A stretch of DNA of 64,000 nt from DATAOG01 sp963782885 (GCA_963782885.1 CAWALL010000040.1:558001-622000); one strand, 5' to 3'; positions 36,601-46,658 are shown, numbered from the stretch's first letter. Numbers and translations are program-made. The notes: generated by a model from the letters alone, not told the origin.

Positions 36601-38022
36601 TCAGTCGGCCGCATGCGCGGGGGGCGCGACCGGCAGCGCGCTCGGATCGCCGCCGGCCAACAGATCGATCAGCTCGCCGGCCCGCCTCAGCGTGCTCAGC
36701 TGCAATCCCGGCGCGGCCCCCGGCAGCCGCGCCGGCTCGGCGCTCGCCGCCGGCAGAATGGCATGCTCGAAGCCCAGCTTCGAGGCCTCGCGCAAGCGCG
36801 CCTCCGGCTGGCTCACCGCCCTCACCTCGCCCGCAAGCCCGATCTCGCCGAAGATCACGGCGGACGCGGGCACCGGTCGATCGAGCAAGGAAGATATCAG
36901 CGCTGCAGCCACCGCGAGGTCCGCCGCCGGCTCGCCGATCCGGAGCCCGCCGGCGACGTTCAGATAGACGTCGCGGGCGCCGATGGCAAGGCCGCAGCGG
37001 GCCTCGAGGACCGCGAGCAGCATGGCCAGACGCGCGCCGTCCCAGCCGACCACAGTCCGGCGCGGCGTGCCGAGCGGGCTCGGCCCGACCAGGGCCTGGA
37101 TCTCGACCAGGAGCGGCCTCGAGCCCTCCATGCCGGCGAACACGGCGGCGCCGGAGACGCCCGCCTCGCGCTCGGCCAGGAACAGTGCGGACGGGTTCGG
37201 CACCTCGAGCAGGCCGCGCTCGGCCATCTCGAACACCCCGATCTCGTTGGCGGCGCCGAAGCGGTTCTTGACCGCCCGCAAGATCCGGAACTGGTGGCCG
37301 CGGTCGCCCTCGAAGTAGAGCACCGCATCGACCATGTGCTCGAGCACGCGCGGCCCCGCGATCTGGCCGTCCTTGGTCACGTGCCCGACCAGGAACAGCG
37401 CCGTGCCGCGCCGCTTGGCGAACCGGATCAGCTCGTGCGCGCTGGTGCGCAGCTGGGTGACCGTGCCGGGCGCCGATTCGACGCTGTCGACGAACATGGT
37501 CTGGATCGAATCGATCACCAGCAGATCCGGCGCCTGCGGCTGGTCGAACGTGCCGAGGATGTCCCGCACCGAAGTCGCGGTCGTGACCTGGAGCGGCGCT
37601 TCTGCGAGCCCGAGGCGGGCGGCGCGCAGCCGGATCTGCTCGATCGATTCCTCGCCGCTGACGTAGGCGACCGTGGCGCCGGCGGCGGCCAGCGCGGCGC
37701 CGGCCTGAAGCACCAGCGTCGACTTGCCGATCCCGGGATCGCCGCCGATCAGGACCGCCGAGCCCTCGACCAGGCCGCCGCCGAGCACCCGGTCGAGCTC
37801 CTCGAGCGCGGTCGAGAGGCGGGCGGGTCCCGCGGCGGCGCCAGCCAGCCCGACCAGCTCGAGCCGCTGCGCCGCGCCGGCGCGCAGGCCCTTCGGCACG
37901 AGGGTGGGCGCGGTCTCCTCGGCCAGCGTGTTCCAGTCGCCGCAGGCCTCGCAACGCCCGGCCCACTTCGGCTGGACCGCGCCACAGCTCTGGCAGACAT
38001 AACGATGATCGGGTCGCGCCAT
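36601..38022 (-). CDS. radA: DNA repair protein RadA/Sms
   Basis: 473 residues. A zinc finger CQSCGAVQPKWAGRCEAC (residues 10-27) is followed by the RecA-like ATPase with Walker A GGDPGIGKSTL near residue 94, the RadA-specific KNRFGA near residue 250, and a Lon-like C-terminal domain. It helps branch migration and processing of recombination intermediates. First gene of the operon radA-cvpA-purF-SDR; the promoter should lie in the 88 bp before the ATG at 38022, where the divergent higB starts. Confidence 0.96.
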   Translation of the reverse strand: MARPDHRYVCQSCGAVQPKWAGRCEACGDWNTLAEETAPTLVPKGLRAGAAQRLELVGLAGAAAGPARLSTALEELDRVLGGGLVEGSAVLIGGDPGIGKSTLVLQAGAALAAAGATVAYVSGEESIEQIRLRAARLGLAEAPLQVTTATSVRDILGTFDQPQAPDLLVIDSIQTMFVDSVESAPGTVTQLRTSAHELIRFAKRRGTALFLVGHVTKDGQIAGPRVLEHMVDAVLYFEGDRGHQFRILRAVKNRFGAANEIGVFEMAERGLLEVPNPSALFLAEREAGVSGAAVFAGMEGSRPLLVEIQALVGPSPLGTPRRTVVGWDGARLAMLLAVLEARCGLAIGARDVYLNVAGGLRIGEPAADLAVAAALISSLLDRPVPASAVIFGEIGLAGEVRAVSQPEARLREASKLGFEHAILPAASAEPARLPGAAPGLQLSTLRRAGELIDLLAGGDPSALPVAPPAHAAD

Positions 38023-38110
38023 GGCTCGGGAACGTTCTCAGGCGATCGAGATCGTACGCGCTCGTCCTCGATACGCTTGACGTACCGCGTCAGAGATGCT
38101 ATCTCGATGC

Positions 38111-38389
38111 ATGATCCGGAGCTTCGAGGACAAGCGCGCAGCGCGGCTGTTCGATGGCGACCGGATCTCCGAGTTCCAGGAGTTTGCTCGACAAGCCGAG
38201 AAGCGGCTGCGTCTGCTCGGTGCCGCGGATAGCTTGCGAACTCTGTCGATGCTGCCGAGCAACCGCTTTGAAGCCCTGAAGTGTGATCGGGCTGGACAAT
38301 ATAGCATTCGGATCGACCGGCAATGGCGCATCTGTTTCGAATGGCGTGAGGACGGCGCCTGGCTGGTGGAGATCGTGGACTACCACTGA
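38111..38389 (+). CDS. higB: HigB-type (RelE/ParE superfamily) toxin
   Basis: 92 residues from ATG 38111: MIRSFEDKRAARLFDGDRI, RLLGAADSLRTLSMLPSNRFEAL and YSIRIDRQWRICFEWREDG. These match the HigB family of ribosome-dependent mRNA nucleases; the Arg in IRIDRQWRI and the C-terminal aromatic tail EIVDYH fit its active face. The longer frame from 38096 is not needed. The toxin precedes the antitoxin (reversed order of most TA pairs), which is the norm for HigBA. Confidence 0.92.
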   Translation: MIRSFEDKRAARLFDGDRISEFQEFARQAEKRLRLLGAADSLRTLSMLPSNRFEALKCDRAGQYSIRIDRQWRICFEWREDGAWLVEIVDYH

Positions 38390-38400
38390 GGAGCGAAGCC

Positions 38401-38724
38401 ATGGCGCGGACGCCAATTCACCCCGGTGAGTTCGTGCAGGACGAGCTGGAGGAGCTCGGGATCAGCGCTGCTGAGCTCGCCCGATGCATCCACGTGCCGG
38501 CCAATCGTGTTTCCCAGATTCTGGCCGGCAAGCGCAACATCACGGCCGACACCGCACTCAGGCTCGGCCGTTGGTTCGGCACTGGGCCCGACGTTTGGCT
38601 CAACCTGCAAAAGGCTTATGAGCTTGACCTCGCCCGCCAGCAGATCGGCGACGCGATTGCCGCCATCGAGCCGCGGGTCGCTGCTCAGGCTGGCCGTGGT
38701 CCGGGGCCGGTCAGCGCTTCCTGA
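38401..38724 (+). CDS. higA: HigA-type XRE-family antitoxin
   Basis: 107 residues: the addiction-module signature MARTPIHPGEFVQDELEELG and helix-turn-helix SAAELARCIHVPANRVSQILAG with the following NITADTALRLGRWFG. It blocks HigB and represses the promoter. It starts 11 bp after the toxin stop with gagg ahead of the ATG. Confidence 0.95.
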   Translation: MARTPIHPGEFVQDELEELGISAAELARCIHVPANRVSQILAGKRNITADTALRLGRWFGTGPDVWLNLQKAYELDLARQQIGDAIAAIEPRVAAQAGRGPGPVSAS

Positions 38725-38886
38725 TCACCTGCCGACACTTTCGATTGACTGGGTTGGGTCTGGGGCAGTCCTTGAGTTCCGCTCGTCGCCGGATACCGCC
38801 GCCCGCCCCTGGCCGCCATCGGCGTCGCCAGCGACAGAGCGAAATTCGCGCCGCCAACCTGAGCGCGCAACGAGGGGAGGCTTCAC

Positions 38887-39678
38887 TTGGCAAGACGTAA
38901 CTACGGCGCTGACGAGACCGTGTTTCGGCAGGGCGACCCCAGCGACTTTGCCATTCTGATCCTGTCGGGCAGCGCCGACGTTCTGCGCGAGGTCGGGGAC
39001 GACGCGATCGTCCTCGGGACCGTTCATGCTGGGGAATTCGTCGGCGAAATGGGCGTGCTCGAGGGCCGCCCCCGCAGCGCCACGGTTCGCACCGCCTCGC
39101 CTCTGGAGGCCAATCTGATCGAGCGCCAGGTATTCCTGGACCGGGTCAGCCACGACCCTGAGCTGGCGCGCAAGCTGCTCGTCCGGATGAGCGCACGGCT
39201 GCGGGACGTCGAGGAGATGCTGGGCCGCGCCTATGCCGCCAGTGGCGGCGAGCATGCCGGCGGCGGCCGGAACCTCGTCGAGACGCCGCCGGTGCGCGAC
39301 GTAGCGCCTTCGATCGCGCTGCAGGCGACAACCTATGGCGCGCAATTCTTCGTGGGGACCGCGCCGGTTCAGATCGCGCATCTGCCGTTCACGGTCGGCC
39401 GGGCGCCCGGCGAGAACGAAACGGCTTCAGTGATCCCGGTCGATCTCGCGATCCCCGAACCGGCGCCGTACCGCTTGTCGCGCGCGCATTTCAGCTTCCT
39501 TGCGCGCAACGGCGAGGTGCTGGTGCGCGATCTGAACAGCATGCTCGGCACCCTGGTCAACGATCGCCCTCTCGGGCGCGATTTCCCGGCCCATAGCGCG
39601 CCGCTCCGCAAAGGCGAGAACACGGTTGTCGCCGGCGGCAAAGGCTCGCCCTTCACATTCAAGGTGATGCTGTCGTGA
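38887..39678 (+). CDS. Cyclic nucleotide-binding domain plus FHA-like domain protein
   Basis: 263 residues, start TTG 38887 with gaggggagg just ahead. Residues 10-115 form a CRP-like cyclic nucleotide fold; the phosphate cassette GEFVGEMGVLEGRPRSATV has the Gly-Glu and Arg of binding-competent domains. No DNA-binding helix-turn-helix follows. Residues 150-260 look like an FHA phosphothreonine reader (FTVGRAPGEN, RLSRAHFSFLARNGEVLVRDLNS, LGTLVNDRPLG). The protein probably links cAMP or cGMP to phospho-Thr signalling. It faces, tail to tail, the channel gene at 39744 which has a similar nucleotide domain. Confidence 0.82.
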   Translation: MARRNYGADETVFRQGDPSDFAILILSGSADVLREVGDDAIVLGTVHAGEFVGEMGVLEGRPRSATVRTASPLEANLIERQVFLDRVSHDPELARKLLVRMSARLRDVEEMLGRAYAASGGEHAGGGRNLVETPPVRDVAPSIALQATTYGAQFFVGTAPVQIAHLPFTVGRAPGENETASVIPVDLAIPEPAPYRLSRAHFSFLARNGEVLVRDLNSMLGTLVNDRPLGRDFPAHSAPLRKGENTVVAGGKGSPFTFKVMLS

Positions 39679-39743
39679 CCGTGGCCCCACCCGGAGTTTT
39701 CGATCTTCCGGCGGTCTTGCGGCCCTGACAGACGGTTGCGGGC

Positions 39744-41240
39744 TCAGCCGGCCCGGCGGCTGTCGGGGGTGCCGCCGAACAGCGCGCGCATCCGGGCCAG
39801 GATCTGCGCTGAGAGCCGCTGGGTCTCCTGGCTCGCCGGCTCGCCGGTCTGATCGGGCCGGGCCTGCGCTTCGCGCAGCCGGCGCTCGGCGACCAGCCAG
39901 CTGAGCGCGCCCGCCAGGCCGGGCCGCAACTCGAGCAGCGGCTCGAGATGCTCGCGGGCGATCTCGAAAGCGATCACCTCGGTCAGCGCCCGCGCGGTCG
40001 CCGCGCGGCGGCCCCCGGTCAGGAGCGACATCTCGCCGATCGGCTCGCCCGGCTGTCGCCTGGCGACCGAGCGTGCCGACCCACCACCCTCGGGCACGAC
40101 CAGGATGTCGATCAGTCCCTCGGCGATCACGAACATCGAGCCGCCGGGCTCACCGGCCCGAATCAGGGTCTCGCCGGCTGCGAAGCGCCGCTCGCTCAGC
40201 TGCCCGGCGAGCGCCGTCAGCTCCGCGCGTTCGAGGCTGCGCGCCAGCAGCTCGACCTTGGCCAGAAGGGCGACGCGGGCTTCGAGCGAGTCCCAGCGGG
40301 GGCCGCGCGCTGGCATCCGGGCGTGGAAGATGTCCTCCTTCGGATAAGCGGGTTCGACGCCGGCGATCGCGAGATGGTCGAGGACCGACTTCAAGACGTT
40401 GCTGCGCGCGGTGTTCGGCGGCACCTGGCCCATCCGGATGTAGTAGCGGACCCGGTACTCGACGCCGCGCTCGCCGACCTCGCCGACCAGCACGCTCGGG
40501 GCCGGCTGGCCGACCGGGCCGCGCGGCCCGATCGAGGCCATGACGCCGCCGAGCAGCAGGCGCATGGCGCGGGCGGTCGGGATGCCGAAATCCAGCGGCA
40601 CCGTGACGTCGAAGCGCGCGAGGCGATCGGGCTTCGAGTAGTTGGTCGTCACGAACATGCTCATCAGATTGTTGGGGATGACGACCGTCTTGGCGTCCTC
40701 GCGCTCGATCCGGGTGGTCCGCCAGTTGATGTCGACGACCCGGCCGCAGATCGCCTCCTTGAAGTCGCGGTGGTGGACCTCGATCCAGTCGTCGATCTGG
40801 TAGGAACGGTCGAGGTTGATCGCGAGCCCGGTGAAGATGTCGAGGATGACGTTGCGCAGCGCCAGGCCGATCACCAGCGCCATAACGCTGGAGGCGGCGA
40901 AGAAGCCGGTCAGCGGATAGCCGAACACGGTCGCGAGGATGCCGCCCGCCGCCGCCATGAAAACGATCAGCGTGAGCGCGTCGCGCATCAGCCGCGGCAC
41001 CGCGCGGCCGAGGCCGCTACGGGTCAGCTGGTCCCAAAGCAGACCGTCGACCAGCCGGCTGACGGCCCAGGCGCCGGCGAGCCAGAGCGCGGTCGGGATC
41101 GCGTAGTCGAAGAGGGCGCTCGGGCCGGCAGCGCCGGAGCCGGTCAGCGCGCTCCAGGCGGCACGACCATAGAGCGCGAGCCCGACCAGCGCGGCGAGCA
41201 GCAGGCAGGGTGCCCACAGTCTTCTGATCATTCGCGCCAT
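39744..41240 (-). CDS. MscS-family channel with C-terminal cyclic nucleotide-binding domain
   Basis: 498 residues. Several N-terminal transmembrane helices precede the MscS pore and vestibule (GFFAASSVMALVIGLALRNV, TGLAINLDRSYQIDDWIEV, VVIPNNLMSMFVTTNYS). Residues 350-450 hold a cyclic nucleotide domain (ELTALAGQLSERRFAAGE, GEPIGEMSLLTGGRRAATA) with the canonical phosphate cassette. This matches the bCNG/MscS-CNG group of bacterial channels that may be opened by cAMP rather than stretch. A predicted inner-membrane protein. Confidence 0.9.
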   Translation of the reverse strand: MARMIRRLWAPCLLLAALVGLALYGRAAWSALTGSGAAGPSALFDYAIPTALWLAGAWAVSRLVDGLLWDQLTRSGLGRAVPRLMRDALTLIVFMAAAGGILATVFGYPLTGFFAASSVMALVIGLALRNVILDIFTGLAINLDRSYQIDDWIEVHHRDFKEAICGRVVDINWRTTRIEREDAKTVVIPNNLMSMFVTTNYSKPDRLARFDVTVPLDFGIPTARAMRLLLGGVMASIGPRGPVGQPAPSVLVGEVGERGVEYRVRYYIRMGQVPPNTARSNVLKSVLDHLAIAGVEPAYPKEDIFHARMPARGPRWDSLEARVALLAKVELLARSLERAELTALAGQLSERRFAAGETLIRAGEPGGSMFVIAEGLIDILVVPEGGGSARSVARRQPGEPIGEMSLLTGGRRAATARALTEVIAFEIAREHLEPLLELRPGLAGALSWLVAERRLREAQARPDQTGEPASQETQRLSAQILARMRALFGGTPDSRRAG

Positions 41241-41415
41241 CGTCCGCCGCGCCGCCTCGAAGTTCCCGAGCCGCAGTGTAGTCGAGCCGGCCGCGCGCGA
41301 CCAGCATCAGCGGCGCGGCCGGACTGAGCCCGACCTGACGCGGCCGACGCTCGGACCGGTCCGGCAGCCGCCCGCTCGGCTTTGCCGGGCGCGCGGCGGC
41401 GCGGCCCCCTGCCCG

Positions 41416-41871
41416 TCAGCCGCTGGCCTTCAGGTTGCCCGCCTCGCGCCAGGCCGGGTCCCACTCCTGGCCGAGGAGGTCGGTGACCTTGCCGCCCTGC
41501 TCGAAGAACTTGTTCGGCACCTGGAAGATGCCGAGCACGAGGCAGCCTTCCGGGGACCAGGCCTGATGCCGGCTGCCGGCCGGCCGCCAGACGAAATCGC
41601 CCGCGTGGCAGTGGCCGTCGTCGTCGGCGAGCACGCCTTCGAGCACGTAGCTCTGCTCGGTCAGCGGGTGCTCGTGGTCGGGAAGCCGGGCGCCCGGCGC
41701 CATCCGGATCAGCGCCGTGACCGAGCCGGTCGCCTTGTCGAAGAACAGCGTCTTGGTCGAAATCCCCGGGAACCGGCTTTCTTCCCAGGGCAGTTCGCCC
41801 ACCGCGACGAAGCGCGACGCCGTCGGTCCCAGCTGCTCGTGGTTCTTGGCCTTCGGGGTCACGCCCGCCAT
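41416..41871 (-). CDS. ChrR-like cupin-domain protein
   Basis: 151 residues with a single cupin: the first metal motif LPDHEHPLTEQSYVLEG provides His/Glu/Gln and the second is AGDFVWRPAGSRHQAW. This matches the anti-ECF ChrR cupin family and quercetinase-like cupins. The ligand is unknown. No sigma factor is adjacent, so an anti-sigma role is not suggested by context. Confidence 0.85.
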   Translation of the reverse strand: MAGVTPKAKNHEQLGPTASRFVAVGELPWEESRFPGISTKTLFFDKATGSVTALIRMAPGARLPDHEHPLTEQSYVLEGVLADDDGHCHAGDFVWRPAGSRHQAWSPEGCLVLGIFQVPNKFFEQGGKVTDLLGQEWDPAWREAGNLKASG

Positions 41872-41987
41872 CGTTTGCCTCCTTGGTTGCTGCCGCGACT
41901 GTACCCCAGGACCTCACGCCCGCGCCAAGCCGAAAGTGCCGGCGCCAAGGGTGGTGGAGAACCGGGCTGGCCGCGCCTGCGCGCGGG

Positions 41988-42920
41988 TCAGCGCTTGGCG
42001 ACCTCGATCCGCCATTCGGGGCCGGAGCCGATGCCGTAGGTCTGGGCGAAATTGCCCCAGTTGATCGCGAGCGCGAGGTTGTCGAGGCTGTTCAGGTAGA
42101 GCAGCGGGTTGCCGACCGCGACGTCGCCGAACGTCGAGACGTAGGGCATCGTGCCCTTGTAGACCTGCCGCTGCTGCTTGAAGATGCGCACGTCCACGGC
42201 CGTGCCCTTGGCGATCCCGAGCTGCTCGAAGGTCGCGCGGTCGATGTTGGTCCAGACGTTGCCGTACTGGACGTCGAGAACCGGGATGTTGCCGCGCACC
42301 AGCGAGCCGGCGAGCTCGGGCTTCTGATAGGGGATCCGGACCACCTCCGGCGGCAGCTCGGGGCCGATGCCGGCAAAGCTCGCCTGGCCCGAGGCGAGGT
42401 ATGCGGCCGTGTACGAATAGACGTCGCGGCCGGCAAAGGTCGCCGAGCGCTCCGAGCCGGGCCGGCGGAACCGGCTCTCGTCGACCTCGCGCACCGCCTC
42501 GATGCCGAGCTGGTCGGCGACCAGGGTCAGCGTGCCGTTGTCGGGGCTGACGAAGTAGTGGCCGGACTTGGTCTTCAGCACCACCGACTTGCGCTTGGTG
42601 CCGACCCCCGGATCGATCACCGCCACGAACACCGTGCCCGGCGGCCAGTAGGGCGCGGTCTGGGCGAGCCGGTAGGCGCCCTCCCAGATGTTGAAGGGCG
42701 GGATCTCGTGGGTCAGGTTCTCCAGCCGGAGGGTCGGATCGACCGTCAGGGCCACGCCGCGCATCGCCGAGACCGCGCCGTCCTTGAGCCCGAAATCGCT
42801 CTCGTAGACGATGATGCCGTTGGTCGCCCGCTCCGGCGGCTCCGCCGCCGCCGCCACCACGAGCCAGGCGATCAGGCCGACGGCGAGCGCCGTGCGCTCG
42901 AACAACCGGGTCCCGTCCAT
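41988..42920 (-). CDS. Exported SAM hydroxide adenosyltransferase (DUF62/fluorinase-related)
   Basis: 310 residues from ATG 42920. Start with a signal peptide (FERTALAVGLIAWLVVAAAA-EP), then the SAM-HAT/DUF62 fold: IVYESDFGLKDGAVSAM near the start, FVAVIDPGVGTKRK with the Asp of the SAM site, and SPDNGTLTLVAD. The family cleaves SAM to adenosine and methionine using water. It is unusual to see it exported, because SAM is cytoplasmic; the signal suggests a periplasmic variant or a different ligand. The long frame upstream of 42920 is antisense noise. Confidence 0.82.
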   Translation of the reverse strand: MDGTRLFERTALAVGLIAWLVVAAAAEPPERATNGIIVYESDFGLKDGAVSAMRGVALTVDPTLRLENLTHEIPPFNIWEGAYRLAQTAPYWPPGTVFVAVIDPGVGTKRKSVVLKTKSGHYFVSPDNGTLTLVADQLGIEAVREVDESRFRRPGSERSATFAGRDVYSYTAAYLASGQASFAGIGPELPPEVVRIPYQKPELAGSLVRGNIPVLDVQYGNVWTNIDRATFEQLGIAKGTAVDVRIFKQQRQVYKGTMPYVSTFGDVAVGNPLLYLNSLDNLALAINWGNFAQTYGIGSGPEWRIEVAKR

Positions 42921-43098
42921 CGGCAGTCTCCGCCCGCTGAGCTTCGCAAGAGCTTGCGTCAACTCGGCGAGCTGGCCAAGTGACAAAGGCCGGCCTCGCG
43001 CCGGCTCTACCGTTGCGAGAAAACTTGAACCTGCGGTCGGCGCTCGTATATCTCGCCATGCGGACCGCGGCGGGCGGCGAGAGCTGGGAGATCGGTTG

Positions 43099-44178
43099 AT
43101 GGCGGATGTGAACGATCTCGCGCAACGAACTGAAAAACCGCCATTTGTGCCCGAGAAGCAACCGGAGCCCGAAGAGATCCTGTTCGGCGCCCAGGACGCG
43201 CCGGCGCTGCCGCCGATGAACATTTTTCCGATCGAGTGGCGGGTCGAGACGCCGAAGCTGCTCGAGATCTACGAGCAGGCGCGCGATCCCGGCTGGGCGC
43301 CCTCGAAGCTGCCCTGGAACTCGCTCGACGTCGGCGCCTTCACCCAGGACCAGCGCTACGCCATCGGCTACTGGTTCGGGCTCTTGTCCGTGTTCGACAG
43401 CTCGGGGCCGGCGGTATTCGCGCGCGCGATGATCCACACCTACGAGACTCACGAGGAAGACCCGATCCGCAAGTGTTTTTTCTCGGTCACCCGGGATGAA
43501 GTGAACCACGAGGAGGTCTGCGGCCGCGCGATCCAGCTGTTCACGCCGGGCGGGCCGCTCGGCTTCGAGCCGCAGACGCCGCTCGGCAAGCTCGCCCGCA
43601 ACAACATCGAGTGGCTCTATCACAACGGTGCCCGCTACTGGGACGCGTTCAAGAAGGGCGTCCACAAATACCCGGTGCCGATCCTGTTCACCTCCTTCCT
43701 GTTCGGCGAGATGGCGGCGGCGACGCTGTTCCACGCCATGCACCAGCGGACCACGATCCCGGTGCTCAAGGAGGCGTTCCGCTGCATCGGCCAGGACGAG
43801 GCGCGCCATCTCGGCATCTGCCTGACGATCCTGCAGAAGCTCCTGCCGACGCTCGGCCCCGAGGAAAAACAGACCATCACGCGCCAGCTGCGCGCGGGCT
43901 TCGTGTTCCTTTCGGGCGTGCTGTACGAGCCGCCGCAGGACTTCTGGGAGCTGCCGGCCACCTTCGGGCCGGCCCATTCTCTGCTCGAGGAGGCCGCCCG
44001 CAGCGCCGGCCTCGGCGTGCTGACGCTCGAGCAGCGGCGCGACAACTGGCGCCAGGCGGTGCTCAAGATGAAGGGCTTCGTCGAGCCCCACGGCATCGCC
44101 TTCCCGGCGCTCCCGGAGATCGGCGTCGACGGCGAGACCGTGGCCTTCGACCCGGAGAACCTGATTCCGGTGTTCTGA
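43099..44178 (+). CDS. Ferritin-like/ribonucleotide-reductase-like diiron protein of unknown role
   Basis: 359 residues. Diiron ligands are visible in helices: HTYETHEEDPIRKCFF, TRDEVNHEEV, FGEMAAATLFHAMH and GQDEARHLGI. This is the carboxylate-bridged diiron fold of RNR R2, AurF and related oxygenases. The residue set looks complete, so it may be an N- or C-oxygenase. A promoter-like pair, TTGAAC and TATATC separated by 16 bp, lies near 43025-43053. Neighbours do not reveal a substrate. Confidence 0.8.
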   Translation: MADVNDLAQRTEKPPFVPEKQPEPEEILFGAQDAPALPPMNIFPIEWRVETPKLLEIYEQARDPGWAPSKLPWNSLDVGAFTQDQRYAIGYWFGLLSVFDSSGPAVFARAMIHTYETHEEDPIRKCFFSVTRDEVNHEEVCGRAIQLFTPGGPLGFEPQTPLGKLARNNIEWLYHNGARYWDAFKKGVHKYPVPILFTSFLFGEMAAATLFHAMHQRTTIPVLKEAFRCIGQDEARHLGICLTILQKLLPTLGPEEKQTITRQLRAGFVFLSGVLYEPPQDFWELPATFGPAHSLLEEAARSAGLGVLTLEQRRDNWRQAVLKMKGFVEPHGIAFPALPEIGVDGETVAFDPENLIPVF

Positions 44179-44322
44179 GCCCCGCGGGTCCAGCGACCTG
44201 GAGCGCGCAGTGGAACTTTCCCGCGCCCGCTGAGTCATTTGCGGTTGTGTGGCGCGATATGCGATGCGCTTCCAGGCTGCTACGGTGGCATCGCTCCAAC
44301 CGCGTCGCTGACCGCCCGACAG

Positions 44323-46658
44323 ATGAGACACCCGATATCGGATCTGCACGACCTTCTGCGGTCCCTGCGCGTCGAGAGCGCGCGGGCCATCAGGGAGACG
44401 AGCCGGCTGCGGACCTTTCTGGAGGCGGCCTGGGCCAAGACCGCGGCTTCTACGCGGATCGTCGACGAACTTCAGCAGGCCGTGTCGGAGGTCCGAAGCG
44501 CCGACCGCGAGCTGCATCTCCTGGTCCGCCGGATGCCGCACCTGGTGCTGCGTCGAGTCGTGGTCCCGGTGGCGGCCGACGAGGAGCGGCGGTGCCTCTT
44601 CTATGGCGCCGACGTGCCGGTGATCGCAGGCGTCCCGCATCGGGACCTCGTGGATCGGGTCGGGCTCGATGTGCGGGCCTGGCACGAGCGCATTCATCCG
44701 GAGGACATCGCAGCCTATCGCGCCGCCGAGGTGGAGCGCGAACGTTCCGGGCGGCCCTGCGCGGTCGAGTTCCGGGTGGTCGACCAAACCACCGGCGAGC
44801 CACGCTGGCTGCGCGAGACCGGCTGGACGACCAGCGACCGCAGCTCGGAGGTCGTCTACCTCGACGCTACATCCTCGACATCACTCAGCAAAAGCGCGCC
44901 GAAGCGATGCTGCAGGCCAGCACCGAACGTTATGGGGTGGCAGTCGAGAAGCGCCCGGAGTACGTTCGTTGCTTCGACCGGAGGCACCGGCTCACCTTCG
45001 TCAACGATGCTTACTGCCAGCGCCTCGGTCGGCACCGCGGCGACCTGCTCGGCCGTAACCTGCTCAGTCTGATCCCGAAGGTGGCCGTCGAGGCGACCAG
45101 GGCTCGTCTGGCTCAGCTGTCGCCGGCGCACCCCGCAGCCACTTACGAAGTCGCCTCGACCGGCCTCGACGGCTCCCCCTGCTGGGAGGAATGGTCGGAG
45201 CAGGCGCTGTTCGACAGCGCCGGCGAGGTCATCGAGCACTGGTCGATCGGGCGCGACGTGACCGCGCGCAAGGCCGCCGAGCAGCGCCTGCTGCACCTTG
45301 CCCACCACGATCCGTTGACTGGCCTCGCCAACCGCCTGCTGTTCAACGATCGGCTTGAGCAGGCCCTGGCGCGGGGCGTCCGCGTCAGCGACGGCTTCGC
45401 CCTGCTGGCGGTCGATCTCGACCAGTTCAAGCGCTGGAACGACGGCTTCGGGCACCGCTTCGGCGACCGGCTGCTCGTCGCCGTGGCGCAGCGGCTGCAG
45501 TCGATCCTGCGCGCGAGCGACACCGTGGCCAGGTTCGGCGGCGACGAGTTCGTGATCCTCCAGCTCTCGCTCCGCGCCGCGACCGGCGCCGGGACCCTGG
45601 CCCGGGCCATCAACCGCACGCTGGCCGCGAGCTTCGTGATCGACGACCGGACGATCGACCTGAGTGCCAGCGTCGGCATCGCCCTGTTCCCGGACGACGG
45701 CCGCGATCCCGATACCCTGCTCAGGATCGCGGATGGCGCGCTCTATCGGGCCAAGCGCGATGGCGGCAACCGGTATTGCTTCGCCGCGCCGAGGCGGGCG
45801 CGCGGCAACGGCGCCACCGTGCGGCGCAACCGGCTGCAGCGTGATCTCGAGCTTGCGCTCGAGCGCCAGGAGTTCTTCCTGCTCTATCAGCCGCGTTTCG
45901 ACCTTTCGAGCCAGCGTGCGGTCGGGGTCGAGGCACTGGTCCGCTGGCAGCATCCCCGCCGCGGCATGGTCCTGCCGGCGCGGTTCATTCCGGTCGCGGA
46001 GGCGAATCAGCTGATCCGCCACCTCGGCGACTGGGTCCTGGCTGAAGCCTGCCGCCAGTCAGCCCACTGGCAGCGCACCGGTCAGGTGCATGCGATGGCG
46101 GTCAACCTGTCGCCGGCGCAGATCGTCGGCGGCGACCTCACCGGCCAGATCGGCCGCCTGCTCGATCGCCTCCACCTGCCGCCGGAAGGGCTGGAGCTCG
46201 AGATCACCGAGAGCATCGTGGTCGATCTGGCGGACCGCTCGCTGGTCGCGACGCTGCAGCGGCTGGCCGCGCTCGGCGTCCGGCTGTCGATCGACGACTT
46301 CGGCAGCGGCTGCTCGTCGCTCGCCTATCTCAGCCGCCTGCCGATCCATACCCTCAAGATCGACCGCACCTTCATCCGCAAGATCGGCCGCGACCTCGCC
46401 GACGAGACGATCGTCCGGGCGGTCATCGGGCTCGCGCACAGTCTCGGCCGGCGGGTGGTCGCCGAGGGGGTGGAGACGCGCCGCCAGCTGACCTTCCTGC
46501 GCCATGAAGGCTGCGACGAGGCCCAGGGCTTCCTGTTCAGCCCGCCGGTCCCCGCCGCCAACGCCGCCGGCTATCTCGAGGCCGCCGCGGCGACCGGCTG
46601 GTGCCCTCATACGCCGGAGCTTCGGCACCTTTCGGGTCGTCCCGGCTCGACGCCTTGA
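44323..46658 (+). pseudogene. PAS-PAS-GGDEF-EAL cyclic-di-GMP enzyme with one frameshift
   Basis: The first frame from ATG 44323 has a helical start and a PAS-like domain (IHPEDIAAYRAAE, VVDQTTGEPRWLRETGW). Near 44866 one G is missing (gac-ggc-tac expected) and the second frame continues with a PAC motif ILDITQQKRAEAML, a second PAS (FVNDAYCQRLGRHR) and GGDEF (RFGGDEFVIL, near residue 405). The EAL domain follows (VEALVRWQHP near 536, NLSPAQI, EITES, IDDFGSG, LKIDR, EGVE). All catalytic signature residues for synthesis and hydrolysis are present. Once the base is restored the protein is about 778 residues. It may be intact in the organism. Confidence 0.88.

Noticed and set aside
41914..44787. 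957-codon minus frame over the SAM-HAT and diiron genes
   Set aside because: It spans two genes on both strands and a gap. Composition is shadow-like; the SAM-HAT and diiron proteins have clear motifs in other frames.
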